A stretch of 45,967 nucleotides of DNA, from positions 1 to 45,967 of the forward strand of contig NZ_FPAI01000024.1 in the NCBI RefSeq assembly GCF_900116255.1, written 5' to 3'. The notes under the pieces are model-generated. The model saw only the letters and a program-made list of their open reading frames with translations. It ran no database searches and was not told the origin of the DNA. Positions 1 through 7,505 of the stretch are shown here, piece after piece. The first letter of the stretch is position 1; every line of letters begins with the position of its first letter. The position numbers and the translations under genes were made by a program. This DNA is from Halolactibacillus miurensis. Its GTDB lineage: Bacteria > Bacillota > Bacilli > Bacillales > Amphibacillaceae.

Positions 1-345
1 TATACCAGTCAAATTGGCAAGATGAAATATATGAAACGGCTCGGTGTGTCCATTCACATGGCAGCCGCTTATGTCATTGCCCGTCGGGCAATGGGTTTTA
101 AAGAAAAACTCCCACCGATGTTGTATTCACTTGTTCCAGAGCAGAAACAAGGTCTACACCATTGGGCGCAATGGGCGTATATGACGCGTACCCTGTCTTT
201 TGTTAGAACCCATGCGTTCTATCAGACAGAACGATTCGACCAAAGCAAGTTGTGTTCCTGGGACACACTATTTCCCCAACATGCTTTAACAGATGTTGAG
301 AAAATAGGTTTGCGGCGGTTGGAAAGTAGAAAAACCTATGCTTAG
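1..345 (+). CDS. TnpB-like protein, C-terminal part (cut by window edge)
   Basis: This is the last 114 codons of a TnpB-like gene of an IS200/IS605-type element. The 5' part lies outside the window; base 1 corresponds to base 25373 of the complete copy and is in frame. The protein matches the end of that copy almost residue for residue; the one difference I found is Met for Ile in the PPMLYSL/PPILYSL stretch. It contains the third RuvC-like region, SIHMAAAYVIARR, with His where canonical TnpB has Asp, and there is no CxxC zinc finger. TnpB proteins are RNA-guided nucleases associated with transposons; whether this subfamily cuts DNA is not shown here. The gene points toward the YolD operon on the opposite strand. 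Confidence 0.85.
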   Translation, partial: YTSQIGKMKYMKRLGVSIHMAAAYVIARRAMGFKEKLPPMLYSLVPEQKQGLHHWAQWAYMTRTLSFVRTHAFYQTERFDQSKLCSWDTLFPQHALTDVEKIGLRRLESRKTYA

Positions 346-432
346 TTGAACGAGCATGGGTCGCCTTTAGGGTGTCCTTATGGAATCCCCTTCCTCAAAC
401 ATTCGTGAGAATGTTAGGTGGGGGTAGTTCAA
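346..432 (+). repeat. Right end of TnpB element copy 1 (RE hairpin, likely guide-RNA scaffold)
   Basis: The sequence after the tnpB stop is nearly identical to 25718-25804 and ends in the shared TAGTTCAA, after which the two copies diverge (TCATAAA here, CATGAAA there). It holds a hairpin AACATTC-GTGA-GAATGTT (398-415) flanked by CCCC and GGGG. The same CTTCCTCAA...TAGGTGGG frame occurs around the left-end hairpin. This is the expected form of an IS200/IS605 right end, ending in TCAA, and in TnpB systems the guide RNA scaffold is transcribed from this end. The RNA itself is inferred. Confidence 0.75.
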
Positions 433-477
433 TCATAAAAATAGCGCGTAAAGTTAATGTGAGATATCCTAACGCTT

Positions 478-825
478 TTACAGGAGGCGAATATCAATCA
501 TATCGCTTAACGGAATATGATCAAACCCTTTTGATGTAGCAATTTCTAGTGTATTCGAATTGATTAAGCGTGTGTTTTCTCCTGATATTGTGAGATGCTG
601 TTTGTTTTTATAATAAGTCAAAGTGACAAGCCCTTTTGTTTTAATAGCGATTGAAAGAGACTGGTTAATCTGAGTTAATTGATCTTCCGATAAGAGTGGA
701 CGCTCTTTCGGCGGTGGGGTTAAGTCGTGTTCTCTAATGCGGGCTTTATGTTCCGGTAATATCATCCGGCTTGATTCCCAAATTAAATTACTGCCTTCTG
801 ATAACTTATTGATCATCTTGGTCAT
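478..825 (-). CDS. YolD-like family protein
   Basis: A 115-residue protein with the features of the YolD-like family: a central MILPEH motif, and a C-terminal half of short beta strands (LVTLTYYKN, LTISGEN) ending in DMIDIRLL. YolD proteins in Bacillus are small proteins often encoded beside SOS-induced Y-family DNA polymerases and may modulate them; their biochemical role is not firmly established. The gene overlaps the upstream minus-strand gene by 20 bases (806-825), so the two are translationally linked. A LexA-type box and a sigma-A-like promoter lie upstream of that first gene, so SOS induction is likely. No polymerase gene is visible: 45 bases downstream lies the right end of the TnpB element, which may have displaced it. 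Confidence 0.8.
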   Translation of the reverse strand: MTKMINKLSEGSNLIWESSRMILPEHKARIREHDLTPPPKERPLLSEDQLTQINQSLSIAIKTKGLVTLTYYKNKQHLTISGENTRLINSNTLEIATSKGFDHIPLSDMIDIRLL

Positions 826-1156
826 CTCCTTTGAATAAGTAATAGCATAAATAACGTTCAGTTAATGCTTTTAATTCTGCTGGTGTAAAGTGAAGCATCT
901 TTTTCTCTGTTGTTGAATCAATTTGATACGTCACCTTCTCTGGTGTTTGCTGGATCTTTTTAACTGTCATTTTCTCTTCTTGATACATTACTCTTTTCGT
1001 TGCTAATAGATCGGTTTGAATAGTAGATGACAAATTAGTTAGCCCTTCTTCGTATAAATAGTCAAATTTAAAGTGAGATAAAAATGGTGCATTCTTCTTA
1101 CAAACAATGAGAAGTAAAGGTAAAATAATGGCATCTAAAATGAGTTGGTCTCGCAT
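806..1156 (-). CDS. Hypothetical protein upstream of yolD, SOS operon
   Basis: A 116-residue protein I cannot assign to a named family. It starts with a hydrophobic stretch (LILDAIILPLLLIVC), then a basic middle (EEKMTVKKIQQ) and a C-terminal region with LHFTPAELKALTERYLCYYLF. The ATG at 1156 is preceded by AAGGGG. It is the first gene of a two-gene minus-strand operon and overlaps the YolD gene. The LexA box at 1191-1202 lies just upstream, so it is probably part of the DNA-damage response. The hydrophobic start could be a buried helix or a membrane anchor. Function unknown. Confidence 0.65.
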   Translation of the reverse strand: MRDQLILDAIILPLLLIVCKKNAPFLSHFKFDYLYEEGLTNLSSTIQTDLLATKRVMYQEEKMTVKKIQQTPEKVTYQIDSTTEKKMLHFTPAELKALTERYLCYYLFKGDDQDDQ

Positions 1157-1190
1157 AGTAAGGGCCCCTTATAGTGAAAAATACAAACAA

Positions 1191-1202
1191 GAACTTTTGT
1201 TC
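1191..1202. promoter_or_regulatory. LexA (SOS) box
   Basis: GAAC-TTTT-GTTC, a perfect palindrome matching the Bacillus LexA/DinR core GAACNNNNGTTC. It sits just after the -10 hexamer of the minus-strand promoter of the YolD operon, where bound LexA would block transcription. Confidence 0.75.
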
Positions 1203-1204
1203 TT

Positions 1205-1233
1205 ATTTTAGCGTAAATGATTAAAAAAGACAA
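1205..1233 (-). promoter_or_regulatory. Sigma-A-like promoter of the YolD operon
   Basis: On the minus strand: -35 TTGTCT (1228-1233), 17-base spacer, -10 TAAAAT (1205-1210). The LexA box directly follows. Predicted from sequence only. Confidence 0.6.
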
Positions 1234-1449
1234 GAATAAATGTTCGTAAAGTGTATATAGTTAGATGCTTATATAAGAATAAATCGGATATTATAATACA
1301 TTTGACCCGTATAGGAAAGAGAAAACATCAAAAAAAAATAAATTTTTGTTCAACAATTCACATTTTATTCACAGACTTTTTCTATATTTATGTTAATATA
1401 GTATGTGAAGCAAGTCACAATACATAGATTATGAGGAGGAGAAAGAATT

Positions 1450-2406
1450 ATGAAAAAATTGATGACTTTATTAATGATGTTAATGATGGCAACACTACTT
1501 GTTGCTTGTGGTGGCGATGACGCTGCAGAGGACAATGGGGATGACAACGGCGCAGAGGACAATGGCTCTGACGCTACAAGTGCACCAACAAAATCTGATA
1601 TTACAGATGAAGCTTCTTTATTAGAAGCAGTTGAAAATGGTGGATGGATCGTGATCTTCACAGAAGACATGGAAACATCTGAAGAGTTAGTTCTTGCACC
1701 AGGTGAACAAGACGGAGAACCTGCACGTAAGTTAGCGCTTTACACACAAGATGAAGACCGTAATATTACAGCTCAATTCACTTTAACAACACCAAAATTA
1801 ACTGTTCAAGGTGAGAACACACGTATTCAAGGTGGTACTTTAAAAGGTGATGTTTACGTAGAGGCAAACGGCTTCTCAATTCCTGATGGTACAATCGATG
1901 GTAACCTTTACTTTGCTTCAGAAGAGTATGAAGCATCTGCTGATCTTTCAGGTGGTACAGTAACTGGTTCAGTAGAAGTTGAAGGTGCAGACGTAACAAC
2001 AGCACCAACACAATCAAACATTACAGACGAAGCTTCTTTACTTGATGCTGTTGAAAATGGTGGATGGATCGTGATCTTCACAGAAGATATGGAAACATCT
2101 GAAGAGTTAGTACTTGCACCAGGCGAGCAAGAAGGCGAAGCTAAGCGTAAATTAGCTCTTTATACTCAAGATGAAGACCGCGTGATTACTGAGCGTTATA
2201 CTTTAACAGCACCAAAATTAACTGTTCAAGGTGAAAACTCACGTATTCAAGGTGGTACATTCAAAGGTGATGTTTACGTAGAAGCAAATGGCTTCACATT
2301 ACCAGAAGGTACAATTGACGGTAACCTTTACTTTGCGTCAGAAGAATACCAAGAATCAGCTGATCTTTCAGAAGGTACAGTTACTGGTTCAGTAGAAGTT
2401 CAATAA
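1450..2406 (+). CDS. Acidic lipoprotein with two tandem 140-residue repeats
   Basis: A 318-residue predicted lipoprotein. Residues 1-20 form a lipoprotein signal (MKK, hydrophobic core, lipobox LVAC with Cys20). Residues 21-42 are a low-complexity Asp/Glu/Asn/Gly linker. Two near-identical domains follow, residues 43-178 and 183-318, at a period of 140 residues (exactly 420 bases). Each carries ITDEASLL, ENGGWIVIFTEDMETSEE, LTVQGEN.RIQGGT and a repeating GDVYVEANGF...DGNLYFASEEY pattern that suggests stacked beta strands, perhaps a beta-helix. The start follows a strong AGGAGGAG site. It should be anchored on the outer face of the membrane. I do not recognise the domain family and assign no function. 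A terminator follows the gene, and it appears monocistronic. Confidence 0.85.
   Translation: MKKLMTLLMMLMMATLLVACGGDDAAEDNGDDNGAEDNGSDATSAPTKSDITDEASLLEAVENGGWIVIFTEDMETSEELVLAPGEQDGEPARKLALYTQDEDRNITAQFTLTTPKLTVQGENTRIQGGTLKGDVYVEANGFSIPDGTIDGNLYFASEEYEASADLSGGTVTGSVEVEGADVTTAPTQSNITDEASLLDAVENGGWIVIFTEDMETSEELVLAPGEQEGEAKRKLALYTQDEDRVITERYTLTAPKLTVQGENSRIQGGTFKGDVYVEANGFTLPEGTIDGNLYFASEEYQESADLSEGTVTGSVEVQ
1576..2403 (+). repeat. Two tandem 408-bp coding repeats (period 420 bp)
   Basis: Units 1576-1983 and 1996-2403 are direct repeats inside the lipoprotein gene. Long stretches are identical, for example around GGTGGATGGATCGTGATC in both units at an offset of exactly 420. The identity is at DNA as well as protein level, which suggests recent duplication or gene conversion. 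Confidence 0.9.
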
Positions 2407-2453
2407 TTTAAGACTTACTTCAAAAAAGGTTCATAAGCGAACGTTACCAAAAA

Positions 2454-2483
2454 ACGCACAGAATAAAATCTGTGCGTTTTTTT
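2454..2483 (+). terminator. Rho-independent terminator after the lipoprotein gene
   Basis: Stem ACGCACAGA / TCTGTGCGT (9 bp), loop ATAAAA, then a run of T. About 48 bases after the stop codon. Confidence 0.85.
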
Positions 2484-2679
2484 GGTATAAAGAATGATAT
2501 TAAATGTTAAAAAAGCTATGATGATTTCTCGTTAAATATGGAGAGGAAGAAAATAAAAATGCGACACGGACGTTAAAATCCATACATAAAAACATAAAAA
2601 TAGCGATAGGCACAGTTATGATATACCGAACGTTTTTATACGTTTTGGTTTGTAATATTAATATTTAGAAAATTTGCAC

Positions 2680-2708
2680 TTGATTATTGGAAAGTGATTT
2701 GTTATATT
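2680..2708 (+). promoter_or_regulatory. Sigma-A-like promoter for the riboswitch-serA transcript
   Basis: -35 TTGATT (2680-2685), 17-base spacer, -10 TATATT (2703-2708). It lies about 40 bases before the riboswitch, giving a leader of nearly 190 bases before the serA start. Confidence 0.55.
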
Positions 2709-2747
2709 TAATGTGTTCTCAAGTTTTCAAAATAGATGTAATAATCA

Positions 2748-2822
2748 AGTAATACGTAACTGGCGTACACAGAAACTACTGTGAGGGAGCGTATTATACA
2801 TAAAGCCGTTCGCCTGGGTGAG
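2748..2822 (+). ncRNA. ZTP riboswitch (pfl motif) upstream of serA
   Basis: The leader has the hallmarks of the ZTP/ZMP-sensing pfl RNA. P1 is formed by TAATACG (2750-2756) and CGTATTA (2790-2796). P2 is CACAG (2768-2772) with CTGTG (2779-2783). The conserved ACTGGCG, GAGGGAGCG and GCCGTTCGCCTGGG segments are in the right order, and GGCG (2762-2765) can pair with CGCC (2811-2814) as the pseudoknot. ZTP riboswitches sense a purine-pathway intermediate that builds up when 10-formyl-THF is scarce and usually turn on one-carbon and purine genes. Here the aptamer is followed at once by an intrinsic terminator and then serA, so ligand binding should favour read-through into serine synthesis. Confidence 0.88.
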
Positions 2823-2823
2823 A

Positions 2824-2855
2824 GGTAAAGGGGGAGAAATCTTCCTTGCCTTTTT
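2824..2855 (+). terminator. Expression-platform terminator of the ZTP riboswitch
   Basis: GGTAA(a)GGGGGA (2824-2835) pairs with TCTTCCTTGCC (2840-2850) through G-U pairs and one bulged A, followed by TTTTTCT. It directly abuts the P3 arm, so aptamer folding would compete with it. Confidence 0.7.
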
Positions 2856-2903
2856 CTATATTCATATTGTGAATATAATCACACATTATTAGGAGGTAAG
2901 AAG

Positions 2904-4088
2904 ATGAGTAAACAAACTGTTATTAAACCATTAAACGCGATTTCTGAGAAGGGGCTCAATTTATTTACGGAGGATTACCTTATTGATGAAAACGCTAGTC
3001 AACCCGATGCGATAATTTTAAGAAGCTTTAACATGCATGATATGGAGTTGCCATCATCGTTAAGAGCGATTGGACGTGCCGGTGCTGGTGTGAATAATAT
3101 TCCTTTAGATGTCTGCACAGACAAAGGAATTCCGGTATTTAACACACCGGGTGCGAATGCGAATGCAGTAAAAGAACTTGTCATTACTTCGCTGATCGCG
3201 TCATCTCGTCAAATGTTTGACGGTGTCGCATGGGCAAAGACATTAATCGGTAAGGGCGATGACGTACCAAAGCTTGTAGAGGAAGGCAAAAAACAATTTG
3301 TCGGTAAAGAAATTCAAGGGAAAACGCTTGGTGTCATTGGTCTCGGTGCCATTGGTGCAAGAGTCGCCAATGATGCGCTTGAGTTAGGTATGGACGTCAT
3401 TGGTTATGACCCGTTTATCTCTGTTGATATGGCTTGGAAGTTATCTCGCGCTGTCAAACGGGTGCATAACATCGATGAATTATTCAAAGAAGTGGATTAC
3501 ATTAGTATCCACGTCCCGCTCATTCCAGAAACAAAGGGTTTATTAAATAAAGCAGCATTTGATAAAATGAAAGACAATGTGTATATTCTGAATTTCTCAC
3601 GCGGTGGGTTAATTGATGATGATGATATTGCCGTTGCGTTAGAGGAAGGGACTGTTGGTAAGTATATTACAGATTTCCCGAATGCGAAAACATTAGAAAT
3701 GAAAAATACGATCTCTATTCCGCACTTAGGTGCCTCTTCTGAAGAATCAGAAGAAAATTGTGCGATGATGGCCGCAGAAGAATTAATGGAGTATTTAGAA
3801 ACAGGTAATATTAGAAACTCTGTCAACTTCCCTGATGCCGCACTTCCGTACCAAGGTCATCCACGGGTAACAGCTTTCCATAAAAACGTGCCGAAGATGG
3901 TAAGTAAGATTACGTCAGAAGTATCTGATGTCAACTTAAACATCGTTGATATGACTAATAGAAGTTATAAAGATCACGCCTATACGATTATTGATTTAGA
4001 AGGCGATATTGCTGAAAGTGATTTTGGCGCACTTGTTAAGCGTCTTGAAGGCATTGAAGGCATGGTAACAACGCGTGTCATTAAATAA
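2904..4088 (+). CDS. serA: D-3-phosphoglycerate dehydrogenase, short ACT-domain type
   Basis: A 394-residue NAD-dependent enzyme that oxidises 3-phosphoglycerate to 3-phosphohydroxypyruvate, the first step of serine synthesis, in the cytoplasm. The N-terminal part holds IGRAGAGVNNI; the Rossmann domain has VIGLGAIGARVA; the active-site region has NFSRGGLID (Arg) and IPHLGASSEESEENC (His). The usual DVFE.EP segment with the catalytic Glu is replaced by YITDFPN, as I recall for the roughly 390-residue subfamily. The last 75 or so residues look like an ACT domain (HAYTIIDLEGD). The start is set by AGGAGG. No serC neighbour is present. The ZTP riboswitch upstream ties expression to one-carbon status: serine supplies glycine and methylene-THF. 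Confidence 0.9.
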   Translation: MSKQTVIKPLNAISEKGLNLFTEDYLIDENASQPDAIILRSFNMHDMELPSSLRAIGRAGAGVNNIPLDVCTDKGIPVFNTPGANANAVKELVITSLIASSRQMFDGVAWAKTLIGKGDDVPKLVEEGKKQFVGKEIQGKTLGVIGLGAIGARVANDALELGMDVIGYDPFISVDMAWKLSRAVKRVHNIDELFKEVDYISIHVPLIPETKGLLNKAAFDKMKDNVYILNFSRGGLIDDDDIAVALEEGTVGKYITDFPNAKTLEMKNTISIPHLGASSEESEENCAMMAAEELMEYLETGNIRNSVNFPDAALPYQGHPRVTAFHKNVPKMVSKITSEVSDVNLNIVDMTNRSYKDHAYTIIDLEGDIAESDFGALVKRLEGIEGMVTTRVIK

Positions 4089-4110
4089 TCAAATATAATA
4101 GTAAACATGA

Positions 4111-4149
4111 AAGAAGTAGAGCGCTCGATGCTTTACTTCTTTTCATTTT
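4111..4149 (+). terminator. Probable terminator after serA
   Basis: AAGAAGTAGAGC (4111-4122) pairs with GCTTTACTTCTT (4130-4141), 12 bp with one G-U pair, followed by a T-rich but interrupted stretch. Confidence 0.6.
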
Positions 4150-4222
4150 CTCTAAAGTTTTTTTGTTTAAGTTAGGGTGTATAAGGGGAAATGTACCGTA
4201 ATAATGAAAATGAGGTGATGGC

Positions 4223-4678
4223 GTGAGTGGATTGGACACAACATGTGTGACGCAAATTGGTATTTTAGTCAACGATATTGAGAAAGTGAGACAGGCATAT
4301 AGTGAGATTTTTCAAATAGAAGAGCCTGAAATCATTGAAACGGGTCCAATAGAAGAGGCAGAGACGAACTATCGAGGGAAACCATCAGAAGCAAGATCAA
4401 AGTTATGTTTCTTTAATTTCGGTCAAGTTCAGATTGAACTCATCCAACCTGATCAACACCCGAGTACGTGGCGTGAATACTTAGATGAGCACGGCGAAGG
4501 GGTGCATCATATTGCGTTTGTGATTAACGGGATGAAAGAAAAAGTCATGTATCTCGAAGGAAAAGGCATTCCACTTGTTCAAGAAGGGGAGTATGATGGT
4601 GGACGGTATAGTTATATGGATAGTACGGATAATTTAAAAGTTTTGTTAGAGCTGTTAGAAAATGATGAGGTGTCGTAA
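4223..4678 (+). CDS. VOC (glyoxalase/epimerase-like) family protein
   Basis: A 151-residue protein of the vicinal oxygen chelate fold: two beta-alpha-beta-beta-beta units, with IGILVNDIEK at the start, FGQVQIELIQP ending the first module, GVHHIAFVIN opening the second, and LKVLLELLE at the end. Size and layout resemble methylmalonyl-CoA epimerase or lactoylglutathione lyase, but the first metal-binding His is Gln in TQIGIL, so substrate and metal are uncertain. The GTG at 4223 is chosen because GAGGTGAT lies just upstream. The stop overlaps the start of the SDR gene (TAATG), so the two are translationally coupled and may act on the same metabolite. Confidence 0.8.
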   Translation: MSGLDTTCVTQIGILVNDIEKVRQAYSEIFQIEEPEIIETGPIEEAETNYRGKPSEARSKLCFFNFGQVQIELIQPDQHPSTWREYLDEHGEGVHHIAFVINGMKEKVMYLEGKGIPLVQEGEYDGGRYSYMDSTDNLKVLLELLENDEVS

Positions 4679-5358
4679 TGCGTGTTGTTATTACAGGAGC
4701 GAATAGGGGGCTTGGATTTGCTTTTGTTGAAGCTTGTCTTAAGCGTGGTTATGATGTATATGCCTGTTATCGCAAAGACCCAGGAAGTCTATCGACGCTT
4801 CATTCTCAAAAACTGATGCGTATCCAAGTCGATGTGACAGATGAGTCCTCGCTTAACGCGTTTCAAAAGAAAATCCAAGACTATAACGAAACCATTGATG
4901 TATTAATCAATAATGCGGGTGTCTTAAATGGGCGTGATGCGCGTGTCGAGGCCGTTGAAGTAAATGACATGTTAACGGCGTTTCAAGTTAATGCCCTTGG
5001 ACCTTTACTCACGGTGAAGCATTTACTAAAACATATGGAAGAAAGCAACGTGAAGCGGATCATCAATATTAGTTCTAATGCGGCAAGTCTAAATCATGCG
5101 TATGCTCCGGATTATCCTTACGGGATGACAAAGGTCGCCTTGAATATGTTCACCGAAAAATTAAGAAAAGAAGTTGAGGGACGTGGCTATCGCGTCTACA
5201 GTGTGCATCCGGGTTGGATGCGGACGGATATGGGCGGGGCATCAGCGGATATTTCCGCAATAGAGGCGGCGGAAGCGATCATACAGCACTTTATTGAAGC
5301 AGCGCCGGAGGGGGCGCATACGTTTTACGATTATCAAGGTCAACCAATGGTTCACTAA
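4678..5358 (+). CDS. SDR family NAD(P)-dependent oxidoreductase
   Basis: A 226-residue classical short-chain dehydrogenase/reductase. It has the nucleotide-binding motif TGANRGLGFA at the N terminus, the structural NNAG motif, the catalytic Ser in INISS, and the YGMTK catalytic Tyr-Lys pair. The VHPGWMRTDMGG segment after it is typical of the C-FAG/sniffer-like group that reduces small carbonyls. It overlaps the VOC gene by one base, so they form a two-gene operon. The substrate cannot be read from the sequence. Its stop codon lies inside the 5' arm of a strong bidirectional terminator shared with the convergent SEC-C gene. Confidence 0.88.
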   Translation: MRVVITGANRGLGFAFVEACLKRGYDVYACYRKDPGSLSTLHSQKLMRIQVDVTDESSLNAFQKKIQDYNETIDVLINNAGVLNGRDARVEAVEVNDMLTAFQVNALGPLLTVKHLLKHMEESNVKRIINISSNAASLNHAYAPDYPYGMTKVALNMFTEKLRKEVEGRGYRVYSVHPGWMRTDMGGASADISAIEAAEAIIQHFIEAAPEGAHTFYDYQGQPMVH

Positions 5359-5400
5359 AATAAAAAGCATCTGACGCGATGTCAGATGCTTTTTATTTTA
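5356..5400. terminator. Bidirectional terminator with a perfect 20-bp stem
   Basis: Arms 5356-5375 and 5381-5400 are perfectly complementary around the loop GCGAT. The GC core is GCATCTGAC/GTCAGATGC and the outer part is A/T, giving U-runs in both directions. It ends the SDR transcript (plus) and the SEC-C gene (minus), and it includes the SDR stop codon. Confidence 0.92.
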
Positions 5401-5412
5401 GTGAAAAAAACA

Positions 5413-6552
5413 TTACTTACCGCAACACTTTTTATACTTTTTCCCACTCCCACAGGGGCACGGATCATTACGACCAATTTTCTTTGCCGGTTCAGATGTT
5501 TGTACCGTTTCTTTTTTGCGTTTATTCCCTTTTAATGCCCACGTATGAATCGAATCTTGCGAGGCTTGTAAGAGGGCAAGCAACATCTTTTTATCATCAT
5601 CTGATGCTACGGGAAGATGTTGACTTAAGTAAAGAAAACTTGGGTCAATATCAATAAAACTATTTAACAGAATGAGACAATCATCCATGTAACGGTTCAT
5701 CGTTTGATCATCGAGTAAATAGCGTTCTTTTAAATGTTTCACCAGTTGAATTAATTCATCGGTTAAGTCCATAAAATCTTCTGTGCCCGCTTGAATTAAT
5801 TGATCATCAGTAAAGCTATAATGTTTTTGGTAGATAGATTTTTGTTGTTGTTCTTTAAGTATATCTAAATCAACGACGCGACTATCCATTAAATCTTGAT
5901 CATTTTCATTCATATAGTCGTAGTAATTTTTCGCATCTTTAATAACCGCATCCACCCGGACGAGGTTAAAACTAACGATGGGGCTAACGAGTTCAAAGAC
6001 CGTTGATTTTGGCATATAGCCATAATAATAAAGTAAGCCTTGAGTCAGTCTAATGACCGCATCATTAATATCTGCCTGGATCTGCCATTCAGTTTGGTCA
6101 TAGGTAAGGAAATATTCACGCACATCATCAGGCATAACTAACATATCATCTTCTTTATCTTTTACCGCAAAAGTAAGACCAGTATAGGTAAAGAACGCAA
6201 GCTTATGGGCGGTGAATGAATCAAGATAAATCTTGTCACCTGCCAGTATTTTTTTTAACCAATTCAATCGTTCATTATCCATTGTTAAGATAAAGCGATC
6301 GATCGCCGTTGATTGTTCTTGGACGAGACGCTTTATTAAAGGTTGTTTCGTTAGTTTTGATACACCTTCGATACCGCTAAAGCGTCTAATCTCATCTAAA
6401 TCTTTCTTTGTGAGTTGAGTTAAAAAAGCAGCTTGTGTGGAAGACGATGGTCTATCTTTCAACAATTTTTTATATGTGAATGTGATGTGTTCTTGTGTAT
6501 TTTCACGTTGGCTATGTAATTGTGTGAAAAAATCTTGTAAAGCAACGGACAC
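5413..6552 (-). CDS. SEC-C motif protein
   Basis: A 379-residue protein ending in a SEC-C zinc-binding motif ([18 protein letters not shown]), as at the SecA C terminus and in many otherwise unrelated proteins. The first 340 residues are acidic, mostly helical and not from a family I recognise; a lysine-rich linker ([10 protein letters not shown]) precedes the zinc motif. I chose the GTG at 6552 (MSVALQDFF) because AGAGGT lies eight bases upstream; an ATG at 6633 would add 27 hydrophobic residues but has no clear binding site. The gene stands alone, convergent to the SDR operon. A role in binding ribosomes, protein or nucleic acid is possible, but nothing in the sequence decides it. Confidence 0.75.
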   Translation of the reverse strand: MSVALQDFFTQLHSQRENTQEHITFTYKKLLKDRPSSSTQAAFLTQLTKKDLDEIRRFSGIEGVSKLTKQPLIKRLVQEQSTAIDRFILTMDNERLNWLKKILAGDKIYLDSFTAHKLAFFTYTGLTFAVKDKEDDMLVMPDDVREYFLTYDQTEWQIQADINDAVIRLTQGLLYYYGYMPKSTVFELVSPIVSFNLVRVDAVIKDAKNYYDYMNENDQDLMDSRVVDLDILKEQQQKSIYQKHYSFTDDQLIQAGTEDFMDLTDELIQLVKHLKERYLLDDQTMNRYMDDCLILLNSFIDIDPSFLYLSQHLPVASDDDKKMLLALLQASQDSIHTWALKGNKRKKETVQTSEPAKKIGRNDPCPCGSGKKYKKCCGK

Positions 6553-6790
6553 GGTTATTACCTCTTTTCTATAATTAAAGCTGTTAACGGAGACGTCTTG
6601 TAGGATAAAGACAACACTTAAGAATATACACAATAGACCACTACTGTGTCAAATATCATTTGTGAGTCGTCATTATTAAAATAATTAAGAAAGAACGCTC
6701 ATAACTTCAGTTATAGGGTTTGGCATGTGTATAAACGAAAAAACAGACCGACAGAGTGGTTGTGGTGCGTGGTGCACGCTCGCCCTTTGT

Positions 6791-7375
6791 CTATCCATAT
6801 TCTGCAACAATTACCGTGATGATTTTCTTGAAATAATACGTTTTTTGAATAACGGTGAAATGTTGGTCAATGAGTTTGTCTGTTGGTCGGTTTAAATGAC
6901 AGCCGTCGGCTAGCTGTTTCCACATCGGTGTCAACTTATCTTGTATGGTTTGTACAAAAGGTGATGCCGCCCTAATATGTTCGATGAAATATAGCTTACC
7001 GCCTGGTTTTAATACGCGTTTAAGTTCGTTAAACGCTTGATCTGGTTGATCGATCGAACAAAAGACTAATGTAGACACAACGGTATCAAATGTATGATCC
7101 GGCACTGGAATAGATTCAGCCCCAGCAGCTTCTATATGAATGTAATCAGGCACCGGTTTTTGTTTTGCTTTCTCGCGCATAGCCTTATCAGGCTCAATCG
7201 CATAAACGTCTGTTGTTTCCGGGTTAAAAAAGGGAAAGTTCACCCCGGTACCACTTCCGATATCTAAGACGTAGCCGGAGGCGTGTTTTAACAAAGTACG
7301 TCTTTTTTGTGTTAAAAATAGTTTTTCAAGTGGATACATCACTGTATCATAAACGCTTGCCATAATTTTACCCAT
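6791..7375 (-). CDS. Class I SAM-dependent methyltransferase
   Basis: A 194-residue methyltransferase of the UbiE/Methyltransf_11 kind. Motif I is VLDIGSGTGVNFPFF, followed by an acidic residue in YAIEPDKAM (motif II), the motif DTVVSTLVFCSIDQP, and LKRVLKPGGKLYFIEH (post-motif). The N-terminal YDTVMYPLEK is shared with proteins annotated as phosphatidylethanolamine N-methyltransferase-like, but the substrate is unknown. I place the start at the ATG at 7375 (MGKIMASVYD), preceded by AAGGGTGTG. A TTG at 7462 would extend it but lies inside the terminator of the upstream GH27 gene. It follows GH27 on the same strand but is separated by that terminator. Confidence 0.82.
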   Translation of the reverse strand: MGKIMASVYDTVMYPLEKLFLTQKRRTLLKHASGYVLDIGSGTGVNFPFFNPETTDVYAIEPDKAMREKAKQKPVPDYIHIEAAGAESIPVPDHTFDTVVSTLVFCSIDQPDQAFNELKRVLKPGGKLYFIEHIRAASPFVQTIQDKLTPMWKQLADGCHLNRPTDKLIDQHFTVIQKTYYFKKIITVIVAEYG

Positions 7376-7463
7376 GTTAATCACACCCTTATCATTGATG
7401 CCATTAATCATAACGGTTAGCGGTAGGGATGTAAATACTTCTGCTTCATAGGCAAACGACAAA

Positions 7464-7490
7464 AAGAGAATGACACAGAGTCATTCTCTT
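7464..7490 (-). terminator. Terminator after the GH27 gene
   Basis: AAGAGAATGAC and GTCATTCTCTT form an 11-bp perfect stem around a 5-base loop, with T runs on the minus strand after it. Confidence 0.8.
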
Positions 7491-7505
7491 AAAAAAAACA
7501 ATCAT

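Noticed and set aside
1365-2017. Minus-strand ORFs opposite the lipoprotein gene
   Set aside because: They are low-complexity shadows of the repeat-rich plus-strand gene without ribosome sites.
2520-2680. Additional RNA element between the lipoprotein terminator and the serA promoter
   Set aside because: The stretch is AT-rich without paired regions or a promoter-ORF arrangement I could support.
6553-6633. 27-residue hydrophobic extension of the SEC-C protein
   Set aside because: No ribosome site precedes ATG 6633, while GTG 6552 has AGAGGT at the right distance.
7376-7462. Longer N terminus of the methyltransferase (TTG 7462)
   Set aside because: The start lies next to the GH27 terminator and lacks a ribosome site; the ATG at 7375 is better.
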